NCBI RefSeq assembly: GCF_011516655.1 | Contig: NZ_WOSV01000003.1 | Span: forward strand, 1 to 64,000 | Source: Acetobacter thailandicus | Lineage (GTDB): Bacteria > Pseudomonadota > Alphaproteobacteria > Acetobacterales > Acetobacteraceae | Length of the DNA: 64,000 nt | Direction of reading: 5' to 3' | Shown: piece by piece, positions 28,135-36,127 of the stretch | Position numbering within the stretch: the first letter of the stretch is position 1 | Layout: every line of letters starts with the position of its first letter | Notes under the pieces: generated by a model | The model's database searches: none | What the model was told of the DNA's origin: nothing | Seen by the model: the letters and a program-made list of their open reading frames with translations, nothing else | Position numbers and translations under genes: made by a program

Positions 28135-29037
28135 TCATTTTTTCTTTTTAGTTAATTTCGAAAAATATAGCATATCTTCTTCAATTTGCCTTTTTTCTTC
28201 TTCAGTCTGAGGCTTTGGAATATAACCACCACTCAATGCTATATCATACATAGTATCGACCTGCTCATTATACTGCTGTGCAATACACGCTTTATCATCT
28301 TTACATTTATTTCGTTCAATAAGCCATTTTTTTTGAAAATTTATAATATCATTTACCTGCGATGCACTTAATTGAAAATGATCAACCTCATTATCCGCTT
28401 CAGGAGTTCCTCTGATTGCTTTTTGCAGTGCCTCCAGCATCGAGCGGTCCCATCCACCCAAAACATTACTGTCGCATATCGCTTTTTCAGTTTCTGTATT
28501 ATTTTGACTGCATTTAAACGATGGTAAAATTTTTTCCCCTGGTTTTATTTTTCTTAAAATAAGTAAAACGCCATCGCCTTTCCATGTCAGAAGGAGTTTT
28601 TTATTCGGTAATATGACCTGTCTGGCACCATAAGCCCATTTCTCCTCAGGATCATCACAATTGTAACTTAATGAGGAAACAAGAGTTTTTTTGCTGTAAG
28701 GCACATTAAAATCTGCGGGATCACGAACCGGAAAATTATCGCTTGAATGAAACATATGAGCCGGGAATGTCGTGGCAAGCCATTTACCTAACGTGATGTT
28801 TTTAGAATTCTTTTTTCTGCAAACACCTGTCGCCGTATCACTTGTAAGCTGTGAAACGTTGATAAAAAAAACTCTGTTTTTTAACCTTGGATCGTCCTGC
28901 ATATATATATGCTGTGTATTATAGAGCGTTGGATCGATACTCACACTTTCAACAAAATATTCAGCGCTGGTATCCTCCTGCGCATAAGCGCAGAGAGGAA
29001 ATAATAACGGGTATACTGCAAAAAAGACTTTCTTCAT
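28135..29037 (-). CDS. exported LprI/DUF1311-domain protein, likely immunity protein to the adjacent hydrolase
   Basis: A 300-residue protein with a clear signal peptide (cut after about residue 19, CAYA-QEDT), so periplasmic. The N-terminal part (about 25-180) is unrecognised. The C-terminal part starts with SFKCSQNNTETEKAICDS, then WDRSMLEAL and, about 60 residues on, KWLIERNKC with a further Cys. This is the cysteine-paired DUF1311 / LprI (lysozyme inhibitor) pattern. The ATG follows the hydrolase stop directly (TGA-ATG), so translation is coupled. LprI is known as a lysozyme inhibitor; protection against the neighbouring wall hydrolase is my inference. The gene is much AT-richer than the core genes around it. 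Confidence 0.75.
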   Translation of the reverse strand: MKKVFFAVYPLLFPLCAYAQEDTSAEYFVESVSIDPTLYNTQHIYMQDDPRLKNRVFFINVSQLTSDTATGVCRKKNSKNITLGKWLATTFPAHMFHSSDNFPVRDPADFNVPYSKKTLVSSLSYNCDDPEEKWAYGARQVILPNKKLLLTWKGDGVLLILRKIKPGEKILPSFKCSQNNTETEKAICDSNVLGGWDRSMLEALQKAIRGTPEADNEVDHFQLSASQVNDIINFQKKWLIERNKCKDDKACIAQQYNEQVDTMYDIALSGGYIPKPQTEEEKRQIEEDMLYFSKLTKKKK

Positions 29038-29967
29038 TCAGATATCTTTAATTTCTGGCTTTAAAACGTGTAAAAGACATTTCTCAAAAGCCCGCGCTAT
29101 GCGCGCAATATTATCAGCTTTATCACAGCCGTTAACTATCTGCCTTGCTGCGATATAGTTTGTGTAAGATCCACAAAAATAATGTATTAACATATGGCCA
29201 TTGGCAAAAATTGTCCCGTTTCTCATCCCTTCAGACATAATTTCATATGATATTTCACGGGTTAATACCAAATCAGGTGATGTCAGAAGATCAAAATTAT
29301 TTTTCAGTCTAAGGCTGGCCTCAGCATAACTGCGCCACCATGTGAGTTGTACATAGCCACGCCCATAATAAATATTTTCCACACCATCAAAGTCTTTATA
29401 AGATACTTTATTTCCTGCAAAAATTTTTAAACGATTAAATGGTGATTTAGCAGCCTTTGATTTCTCCATTATATATTTTGGTATAATATAGAGTTTATTT
29501 GTATGTGATTCCATCACTGCAGCATCACCATTTGGTCGCTCAGCAACCTTTACAGGATATGCATACACCTTCTTTCCCCCTTTACCACTTTCTTGTATCG
29601 GAAAAAATGTCTGAGTTGTTGTGTAATTACCTTTTCGCGGTGCCGGACGAGTAATATTTGTTGTAACTACAGACGCGCTCTCCCAGTAAGTTGTAGCCAG
29701 CATATAAGCCATCCAGCGAATATCATACACATCCGGATCGTTAAAAATACGTGTCAGAACATCACGAAGATTAGGAATACAGTAAGAAAAAGAAAGGGGA
29801 GCATCATATTTAGCATGAAGATCTTTTTTGTCATGGTCGCGGTCAACGCCATTTAAAAACTGATAAATAATCCTCTCTATATCAGGGAAAGGTCCCCTAT
29901 AGTAATATTTCATACTATCGTTACCATCAGGATAATTTTTAATATCATCTAAAAAATTTTCTGACAT
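29038..29967 (-). CDS. GH19/lysozyme-like cell-wall hydrolase, putative antibacterial effector
   Basis: A 309-residue protein from the ATG at 29967; a GTG at 30027 would add 20 hydrophobic residues, and neither start has a good ribosome binding site. IRWMAYMLATTYWESAS (83-99) resembles the first catalytic-Glu helix of GH19 chitinase/endolysin domains, with E96 as candidate. YYGRGYVQLTWWRSYAEAS (200-218) matches the substrate-cleft signature of the same group. Such enzymes cut chitin or peptidoglycan glycan strands. There is no signal peptide with the chosen start, as expected for contact-delivered effectors or phage endolysins. No holin, tail, VgrG or PAAR gene is adjacent. It is followed immediately by the exported LprI-like gene. 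AT-rich composition suggests horizontal gain. Confidence 0.7.
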   Translation of the reverse strand: MSENFLDDIKNYPDGNDSMKYYYRGPFPDIERIIYQFLNGVDRDHDKKDLHAKYDAPLSFSYCIPNLRDVLTRIFNDPDVYDIRWMAYMLATTYWESASVVTTNITRPAPRKGNYTTTQTFFPIQESGKGGKKVYAYPVKVAERPNGDAAVMESHTNKLYIIPKYIMEKSKAAKSPFNRLKIFAGNKVSYKDFDGVENIYYGRGYVQLTWWRSYAEASLRLKNNFDLLTSPDLVLTREISYEIMSEGMRNGTIFANGHMLIHYFCGSYTNYIAARQIVNGCDKADNIARIARAFEKCLLHVLKPEIKDI

Positions 29968-30433
29968 ATTTAATATAGCATTTATTTTATAAATTACATT
30001 AATATATAATAAAAAAATATTACTCACACAAGTAGTTGAAATTTAATTTTATATTATAAAACAATATTTTTCCAAAATACTTCTAAAAATAAATTTGGTA
30101 ATTTCGTATATTTAAAAGGCACTTATTCTCACAATAAGACCATATAAGCTGTTCTGTCTTGCTAATTGCAATCTATAGTCATTCAGCTGGAGACAACACA
30201 CTTAAAGCTTCATAAAATCTGATCAGAGCGGTGCGAAGTTTTCGGTCCAAAATCACTCAGGCCGCTTTTTGACGCAGGCTCTAAGGCCTGCCACTGCCCT
30301 CTGCGGCCCTCCGCAAAAAACAATCCTTTCTGCAGAAATTGACCTTTTATAGTTTTAGTCTGTAGAACTTTATACAGAAATGCAGATTGCTATCTCCTTC
30401 CAGAACAAACAAAACCAGACGGAGACATACTGA
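29968..30433. other. intergenic region between the AT-rich island and the bestrophin gene
   Basis: The first 150 bases are extremely AT-rich and belong to the island. From about 30130 composition returns to the core level. A small stem TGCGG-CCCT-CCGCA followed by AAAAAA lies near 30301-30320 and could stop transcription leftward. No gene is seen. Confidence 0.45.
30093..30105. repeat. right copy of the short direct repeat bracketing the island
   Basis: ATTTGGTAATTTC, one mismatch from the copy at 27863-27875. The 12-base part TTTGGTAATTTC also occurs at 3164-3175. It sits where AT-rich DNA gives way to core-like sequence. Confidence 0.35.
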
Positions 30434-31309
30434 ATGATCATCGACCAGCGGGTAGGTTTACGCATTGTTGCCCGGGAAATTTTCGGGACACTTTTACTAA
30501 TGATGGCCTGGGATTTTGTCGTGGTCATTCTGTTTCAGATATTCCACCAGGAATGGATGGAACAACCCAGCCTCCCTGTTTCTCTGATTGGCTCCGCACT
30601 GGCGTTATTTATGGGTTTTCGCAACAACAGCGCTTATGCCCGCTGGTGGGAGGCCCGCACATTATGGGGTTCCATTACAAACAACTGCCGCTCTTTCGGT
30701 CGTCAGGCCGGCACCCTGCTTAAAGACCGGCCTGACCTTATGTTTGGCATTGCGGCATACCCACATGCTTTGCGTGGCGCACTGGGAAATATTGATGTCT
30801 CAGCAGATGTTAACCGCCTTCTGCCACCAGAAATGGCACAGGCCATTGTCGGCTGGCGTAACCAGCCTAACGCTATTCTCTATCAGCTTGGCCTTGGCGT
30901 AAGCGATGAGGTTGCCAAAAAGAACATCGACGGAGCCGTCCATGGGCAGATTGACCGTATTTTATCTGACCTAGCCAATGCACAGGGAGGCCTGGAACGT
31001 ATTCGCAATACGCCGCTTCCCATGCAGTTTTCTTCCCTGCCGCGTGCACTCGTCAATATTTTCTGCATCGTTTTACCACTTTCAATGGTGCAGACACTTG
31101 AGTGGATCACACCCCTGGGCTCGACCCTTGTAGGTCTGCTCTTTGTCGTTCTTGATAAAAGTGCCAGTGACCTCCAGGCCCCCTTCTCAAGCACACCGCA
31201 TTCTCTGCCGATGGCAACAATGGCGCGAAACATCGAAATTGACGTTGTACAACCAACAGGACAACTCTCTCCGCCCCCCCTGGGTACCGTCAACGGGATC
31301 CAGTACTGA
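30434..31309 (+). CDS. bestrophin-family (UPF0187/YneE-like) membrane channel protein
   Basis: A 291-residue inner-membrane protein. The N-terminal hydrophobic segments and the blocks GSALALFMGFRNNSAYARWWEAR and RSFGRQA are the core of bacterial bestrophin homologues, which form pentameric ion channels. Further hydrophobic segments lie at about 205-245. ACGGAG precedes the ATG. It is followed by carD on the same strand after 76 bases. The ion carried is unknown. Confidence 0.9.
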   Translation: MIIDQRVGLRIVAREIFGTLLLMMAWDFVVVILFQIFHQEWMEQPSLPVSLIGSALALFMGFRNNSAYARWWEARTLWGSITNNCRSFGRQAGTLLKDRPDLMFGIAAYPHALRGALGNIDVSADVNRLLPPEMAQAIVGWRNQPNAILYQLGLGVSDEVAKKNIDGAVHGQIDRILSDLANAQGGLERIRNTPLPMQFSSLPRALVNIFCIVLPLSMVQTLEWITPLGSTLVGLLFVVLDKSASDLQAPFSSTPHSLPMATMARNIEIDVVQPTGQLSPPPLGTVNGIQY

Positions 31310-31385
31310 CGTATATGTAGCTATTCGCCGGTTGTTTAGCGATAATCAAAGACATACTTCCTCTTCTGTGGTAAAAGCCAGAGCT

Positions 31386-31976
31386 ATGAATACTTTCAGA
31401 GCTACCTCTAAAAATGGCGTGACAGACGCCATGGCACGTACGGCCGCAGCAACTACTGCAGCCGAGGCTAAAATTCGTGTTAAAGACGATGATCCCTTCC
31501 AGGAAGGAGATGCTATCGTCTACGCAGCCCACGGTGTGGGACGTGTTGACCGTATTGGCGTTGATGAAATTGCCGGTACAAAGATCGAAGTCATTCAGAT
31601 TTCCTTTCCTGGCAATCAGATGACTTTGCGCATTCCTTTGTCCAAAGCACGCAAGTCAGGACTGAGGAAGATCGTCTCACGCGAGATCGTTGATAAAGCT
31701 ATGGCGATCATCAAAGGCAAACCTCATGTCAGTAAGGGCATGTGGGCTCGTCGCGCTGTTGCCTATCAGGAAAAAATCAACTCAGGCGACCTGGTTCAGA
31801 TTGCTGAAGTCCTGCGCGACCTGCGTCGTAATGTTGACAGTCTCGATGGCAGCTTTAGCGAACGCAAACTCTTTGAGGCTGCACAGGAACGCTTTGTCGC
31901 CGAGGTCGCTATTCTTGAAAAGAAAGATCCGGCAGATGTACTTACAACACTGACCGAAGTGATGAAGGCAGCCTGA
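31386..31976 (+). CDS. carD: CarD family transcriptional regulator
   Basis: A 196-residue protein that binds RNA polymerase and stabilises open complexes, often at rRNA promoters. The RNA-polymerase-interacting domain (about 37-95: FQEGDAIVYAAHGVGRVD) precedes a helical DNA-contacting domain (KGMWARRAVAYQEKI, LRDLRRNVDSLDGSFSERKLFE). The frame is open upstream into the bestrophin gene; the ATG at 31386 is the first plausible start after that gene ends, though its ribosome binding site is poor. A strong terminator follows. Confidence 0.93.
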   Translation: MNTFRATSKNGVTDAMARTAAATTAAEAKIRVKDDDPFQEGDAIVYAAHGVGRVDRIGVDEIAGTKIEVIQISFPGNQMTLRIPLSKARKSGLRKIVSREIVDKAMAIIKGKPHVSKGMWARRAVAYQEKINSGDLVQIAEVLRDLRRNVDSLDGSFSERKLFEAAQERFVAEVAILEKKDPADVLTTLTEVMKAA

Positions 31977-32002
31977 TTTTTTAATATCATAGCGCCCCGC
32001 AT

Positions 32003-32041
32003 AAAAGACCCGGAAGATGCAACATCTTGCCGGGTCTTTTT
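32003..32041 (+). terminator. intrinsic terminator of carD
   Basis: AAAAGACCCGG pairs with CCGGGTCTTTT around an inner AAGATG / CATCTT stem with a CAA loop. The stem ends in a T-run. Confidence 0.92.
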
Positions 32042-32124
32042 ACATGCAGTTACACTGACCATTATTAGCTTAGTTAAGCAATATCTGCCCTGAGGCAGAC
32101 ACCATAAACAGCGGACCTGATTTT

Positions 32125-33720
32125 ATGCATAATAATTTAAGCACAAGCGATGAGACAACTTTACGTCGGGCGCTTAACGAAATTAAATCCGGCCGCTATG
32201 AAGCCACGCTTCCTGCCCTTGAGACACTATCCAACCCCGACAGTACAGAAGCGCTGACATTGAAAAGCTTCTGCCTGGCAGGAATGGGCAAAACTGAAGC
32301 AGCCGCCAGTCTTCTGTGCCAGGTTGCAGCTCTGACCCCTCTGGCAAAACACCCTCTGGAACAGCTGGTTGATATAATGATCAGCCAGGAACGACGCGAT
32401 GACAGCCTGCCCGTCTGCCGTGCTGTTATAAAGCGTACCCCACAGGATGCCCGGGTCTATGATATTATGGGGCATGTGCTCACACAAATGGGGGAACTGA
32501 CAGAAGCGGTTGATATTATTCGACAGGCCTCTGATCTGCGCCCTGACTGTATTCTTTCAAAAAATACTCTGGCAATGGCACTCGCTGAAAAAGGCGATAT
32601 GGAAGAAGCTTTAGCTATTCTGCAGAATACCCTGAAGCAACATCCTGATAACGCAGCCACTTTATCAAATGCGGCTATTATTCTGGCCAATACAGGGCGC
32701 TTTGACGAATCTCTTGATCTGTACCACAGGTCTATTTACCTGCGCCCTGACCATGCTCAGATACGCCTTAACCACTCTATCGCCCTGTTAAAAGCTGGAC
32801 GTTTCACACAAGGGTGGACAGAGCATGAATGGCGGCTTGATTTACCTGGACATACAAGTCTGCCACGAGAAACGCTTCTTCCAACTCTCACTCCGGATAC
32901 TGATATCAGCGGCAAGCGCATTCTCATTACGCAGGAAGAAGGCCTTGGAGATACACTTATGTATCTGCGCTATATTGAACCGCTGGCAAAACGTGGTGCT
33001 ATTCCTCATCTGTGGGTACCGGGCACTCTGGAGGAGCTGTGCAAACGCGTAAAAGGAGCAGCACATGTGCAGGTCGGCGGCTCAGTGCCTGAATTTGACT
33101 GGCACTGCCCTTTTATCAGCCTGCCACGGGTTTTTGCTGCCACAGAGGAGAAATGGGGCAGCCCTGTGCCATTCCTCTCCGCTGATCCGGTAAAAGTAAA
33201 AAAATTTACTGATCTTATGCCTGATAATGGCAAACTTAATGTGGGCATTATATGGGGTGGTTCGCCGCGCCCTACACTGGTCGGAGCACACCTTGTAGAC
33301 CGTCGGCGCTCAATGCACCTCGACACACTGGCTCCGCTCGGCAAGCTGCGTCATGTTAATCTGATCAGCGTGCAAAAAGGCCCCTATGCCGGGCAGACAG
33401 AAAATCTGCCCGAAGGAATGACACTTTATGACCCGACAGATGACCTTAATTCTATGGATGATACAGCAGCCCTGATTATGGCTCTGGATGTCCTGGTCTC
33501 TGTTGATACATCGTGCGTTCACCTGGCCGGCGGTTTAGGCAAGCCCGTGATCATGATGGATCGTTACGATAATTGCTGGCGGTGGCTGCACAAAACAAGC
33601 ACAAGCCACTGGTACCCCTCCCTGCAGATTGTAAGGCAGGAAGTACCGCGCCAGTGGAAACCTGTTGTTGAAAATGTCTGTGCCATTCTGCGTAAAATGG
33701 CCCGTGAAAAAAGCAAATGA
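32125..33720 (+). CDS. TPR-repeat protein with C-terminal glycosyltransferase-9-like domain
   Basis: A 531-residue cytoplasmic protein. Residues 1 to about 240 consist of TPR-type helical pairs (for example ARVYDIMGHVLTQMGELTEAV and AATLSNAAIILANTGRFDESL). The rest resembles GT-B glycosyltransferases of the heptosyltransferase type: ITQEEGLGDTLMYLRYI, GIIWGGSPRP and DVLVSVDTSCVHLAGGLGKPV. Proteins of this build are widespread in acetic acid bacteria and are annotated as TPR proteins. A sugar substrate or protein target cannot be predicted. It is a single gene, convergent with the LpoA-like gene. Confidence 0.85.
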   Translation: MHNNLSTSDETTLRRALNEIKSGRYEATLPALETLSNPDSTEALTLKSFCLAGMGKTEAAASLLCQVAALTPLAKHPLEQLVDIMISQERRDDSLPVCRAVIKRTPQDARVYDIMGHVLTQMGELTEAVDIIRQASDLRPDCILSKNTLAMALAEKGDMEEALAILQNTLKQHPDNAATLSNAAIILANTGRFDESLDLYHRSIYLRPDHAQIRLNHSIALLKAGRFTQGWTEHEWRLDLPGHTSLPRETLLPTLTPDTDISGKRILITQEEGLGDTLMYLRYIEPLAKRGAIPHLWVPGTLEELCKRVKGAAHVQVGGSVPEFDWHCPFISLPRVFAATEEKWGSPVPFLSADPVKVKKFTDLMPDNGKLNVGIIWGGSPRPTLVGAHLVDRRRSMHLDTLAPLGKLRHVNLISVQKGPYAGQTENLPEGMTLYDPTDDLNSMDDTAALIMALDVLVSVDTSCVHLAGGLGKPVIMMDRYDNCWRWLHKTSTSHWYPSLQIVRQEVPRQWKPVVENVCAILRKMAREKSK

Positions 33721-33755
33721 CCTCTGCTGCTGCAAAGGCCAGAAGCAGGAAACAC

Positions 33756-35057
33756 CTAGCCTGAAATACCAGTCTTAACAGCAGATGGAGCAATCAGTTT
33801 AGCCGGACTGCCGTTACCAATCACTTCGAATACACCAAGGTCACGGCGGGTCCGTCCGTTAGGTAATAAGGTAATCGGGCCATCAACGCCGTTAAACCCT
33901 TCTGAACGAGTCAGAATATTCACCGGATAACCTGATGGAGCGATTTGAGAAACTGTCTTCGCAATATTCGCAGCATCGTAAGATAAATCAGCAAGCGGCC
34001 GTGGCATATGGTGATTTCTGGCCATAAACTGATTAACAAAACCCTGACGGGAGGCCGGGTCGGGTGCTGCGTACCAAGCGCCTCGCAGCGCTCCCAGCTT
34101 TGTCGCGAAAGCTGACCATAAACCAGGACCAAGGATACGCACGGAAGGAGCTGCGACCTGTGTCTCGTTCAGAGCATCTATAACCATCCTGAGACCGGCT
34201 CCGGTATCTCCCAGAAGCAAAGCATCAAACGGTGGTGCTGGCAGTTGCAGCTTCTGCTCCGCTGGCGTTGCCTCAGCATCCGGCCTGAGTGCTGCGGCAA
34301 GATCTGCAGGCAGCGAGCTGTTATTTTCCCCTGCAGAATCTGTCACGGCGGGCTCGGCCTGAACAGGAGCCGTCTCGCCTGCTCCTCCCTGTGCCTGAGC
34401 CAGCCGCGAATCATAAGCAGTCAGCTCATGCGCGGTCATCTTAATGCTTGCTGCGCTGGCGATATGGTACACGACAACAGGTGAAGGTAACCCCTGCTCA
34501 AGACAAGCTGCTTTCAGACCTGCTCCCATAGCGCGACCCAGGGGGTTGTCGGGCAGTAAGGCTGCAAAACGCGTGCGCCCCTCCTGGTGAGCAAGAAACA
34601 CCAGCCTCTGAACCTGATCCTCAGGCGTAATACCCATAACCCACACGCCAGGATGTGCCTGCGAAATATCACTGGTAAATGCCAGGACAGGAACGCCGGC
34701 AGACAATGCACCAGGGGCCGCTGCGGCTGTATCACCTGCTGTAAGAGGGCCGAGAAGCAGAGTATCACCCGCGCTGATTGCCGCTGCAGCGGCAGCAGCC
34801 GCACCACCAGAGCCGGCGGTGTCTCTTACATCCATTTGAGGAACAGCTACGCCCTGCGCCGAAGACGTGGCAGATAAAGCCAGCTGTGCACCTGCAAGTA
34901 ACTCGTGCCCAAGAGATGCATTAGGCCCGGACAACGGCAGTAAAACACCGACTTTATGACCTGCTTCTGTCGCCTCTGGCTTAGTCGTTTCGTGCGCACA
35001 ACCGGCAAGCAAAAAACCTGCCATACCAAAAACAGCCAGTCCGGTCTTGCGTATCAT
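33756..35057 (-). CDS. LpoA/YraM-like lipoprotein (penicillin-binding protein activator family)
   Basis: A 433-residue lipoprotein. The frame is open further up, but ATG at 35057 gives a proper lipoprotein signal, GMAGFLLAGC, with Cys20 as acylation site. The rest is a periplasmic-binding-protein fold: KVGVLLPLSGPNASLGHELLAGAQLA and LLLGPLTAGDTAAAA. In gammaproteobacteria LpoA (YraM) activates PBP1A and its gene is divergent from rsmI, exactly as here. That conserved pairing supports the call. An Ala-rich, Glu-rich linker lies at about 210-265. Activation of a PBP in this organism is inferred. Confidence 0.82.
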   Translation of the reverse strand: MIRKTGLAVFGMAGFLLAGCAHETTKPEATEAGHKVGVLLPLSGPNASLGHELLAGAQLALSATSSAQGVAVPQMDVRDTAGSGGAAAAAAAAISAGDTLLLGPLTAGDTAAAAPGALSAGVPVLAFTSDISQAHPGVWVMGITPEDQVQRLVFLAHQEGRTRFAALLPDNPLGRAMGAGLKAACLEQGLPSPVVVYHIASAASIKMTAHELTAYDSRLAQAQGGAGETAPVQAEPAVTDSAGENNSSLPADLAAALRPDAEATPAEQKLQLPAPPFDALLLGDTGAGLRMVIDALNETQVAAPSVRILGPGLWSAFATKLGALRGAWYAAPDPASRQGFVNQFMARNHHMPRPLADLSYDAANIAKTVSQIAPSGYPVNILTRSEGFNGVDGPITLLPNGRTRRDLGVFEVIGNGSPAKLIAPSAVKTGISG

Positions 35058-35194
35058 CTTATTTACCGTCACATCCCGATACAATACCCTGGCAGTCGTC
35101 ACACCAGAAAAGAAAGAGCAGGCTCGTGCCATCATCCAGTTTATCTCCCGAAAGCAACCGGCCTGATATAGAACACGGCGGGCCTCTTTCGTCC

Positions 35195-35209
35195 AATAAT
35201 AATAATAAT
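35195..35209. repeat. (AAT)5 trinucleotide repeat
   Basis: Five AAT units lie 18 bases before the rsmI ATG. If translation started at GTG 35126 they would encode a run of Asn. Copy-number change would not shift the frame but could alter spacing in the divergent promoter region. Confidence 0.7.
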
Positions 35210-35227
35210 CAGCACACTACAGATCGT

Positions 35228-36088
35228 ATGTCCCGTACATTTGCTCTGACGCTGGTCGCAACACCTATCGGTAACCTCAGTGACTTCAGCCCGCGGGCCA
35301 TACAGGCCTTAAAACATGCTGACCTCGTTTTGTGCGAAGATACACGTACAACAGCCAGATTACTGAGCGAATATAATATTTCAGTCAGAACTGAAGCACT
35401 TCATGAACATAATGAGGAGCAAAGAGTTCCGGGTCTGATAAGCAAATTAGAGCAGGGTTTACAGATCGCTCTGGTCTCAGATGCCGGTATGCCTCTGCTG
35501 TCTGACCCGGGATATCGCCTGGTACGGGCTGCCATTGATGCTGATATTCCGCTCACTGTCATTCCCGGCCCCAATGCTGCACTAACGGGCCTTGTTTTGT
35601 CAGGGCTGCCGCCACATCCGTTTATGTTTATTGGCTTCCCTCCTCCACGCTCTTCAGCGCGCAAAGAAGCCTTTGCAAAACTTCATGCGGCAGAACATGC
35701 AGGTCTGGCAGCCACCTTAATATGGCACGAATCCCCTCACCGTCTGAGCGAAACACTGGTGGATATGGAAGCCATATTTGGCCCGTCACGCCAGGGAGCT
35801 GTCGCACGTGAGCTGACCAAGCGCTTTGAAGAAGTCAGGCGGGGGACGCTGAGCCAGCTGGCAGAATATTATGCAGCCAATACACCCCGCGGAGAAATTA
35901 CCGTGCTTCTTGGCCCGCCGTCAGAAACACAGGAAACAAGCCAGCGCTCGCTCGACGATACACTGCGCTCGTTGCTTGAAACACACTCTGTCAAGGATGC
36001 TGCAACTCTGGCTGCAACAGCCGCAGGCCTGCCACGCCGAACCGTTTATGCACGGGCACTGGAGCTGACAACGAAAGGAAAAAACTAA
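35228..36088 (+). CDS. rsmI: 16S rRNA (cytidine(1402)-2'-O)-methyltransferase
   Basis: A 286-residue tetrapyrrole-methylase-fold enzyme that methylates C1402 in the ribosomal P site. Motifs: LTLVATPIGNLSDFSPRA at the N-terminus, LCEDTRTTARLL, ALVSDAGMPLLSDPGYRLV, and PGPNAALTGLVLSGLP. The ATG at 35228 matches where the family begins but lacks a clear ribosome binding site. A GTG at 35126 after AGAGCAGG would add 34 low-complexity residues. It is divergent from the LpoA-like gene. Confidence 0.95.
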   Translation: MSRTFALTLVATPIGNLSDFSPRAIQALKHADLVLCEDTRTTARLLSEYNISVRTEALHEHNEEQRVPGLISKLEQGLQIALVSDAGMPLLSDPGYRLVRAAIDADIPLTVIPGPNAALTGLVLSGLPPHPFMFIGFPPPRSSARKEAFAKLHAAEHAGLAATLIWHESPHRLSETLVDMEAIFGPSRQGAVARELTKRFEEVRRGTLSQLAEYYAANTPRGEITVLLGPPSETQETSQRSLDDTLRSLLETHSVKDAATLAATAAGLPRRTVYARALELTTKGKN

Positions 36089-36102
36089 AAACGCAGCCTG
36101 AA

Positions 36103-36127
36103 GTCAGCAGACGATAAAAATGCTGAC
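36103..36127. terminator. weak hairpin between convergent rsmI and flavoprotein gene
   Basis: GTCAGCA (36103-36109) pairs with TGCTGAC (36121-36127). The 7-base stem touches the stop codon of the minus-strand gene and has no good T-run, so it is at best a weak terminator. Confidence 0.3.

Noticed and set aside
28135..30027. Prophage lysis module (endolysin plus partner)
   Set aside because: There is no holin, spanin, tail or integrase gene, and the partner looks like a periplasmic lysozyme inhibitor. Phage origin of the hydrolase alone remains possible.
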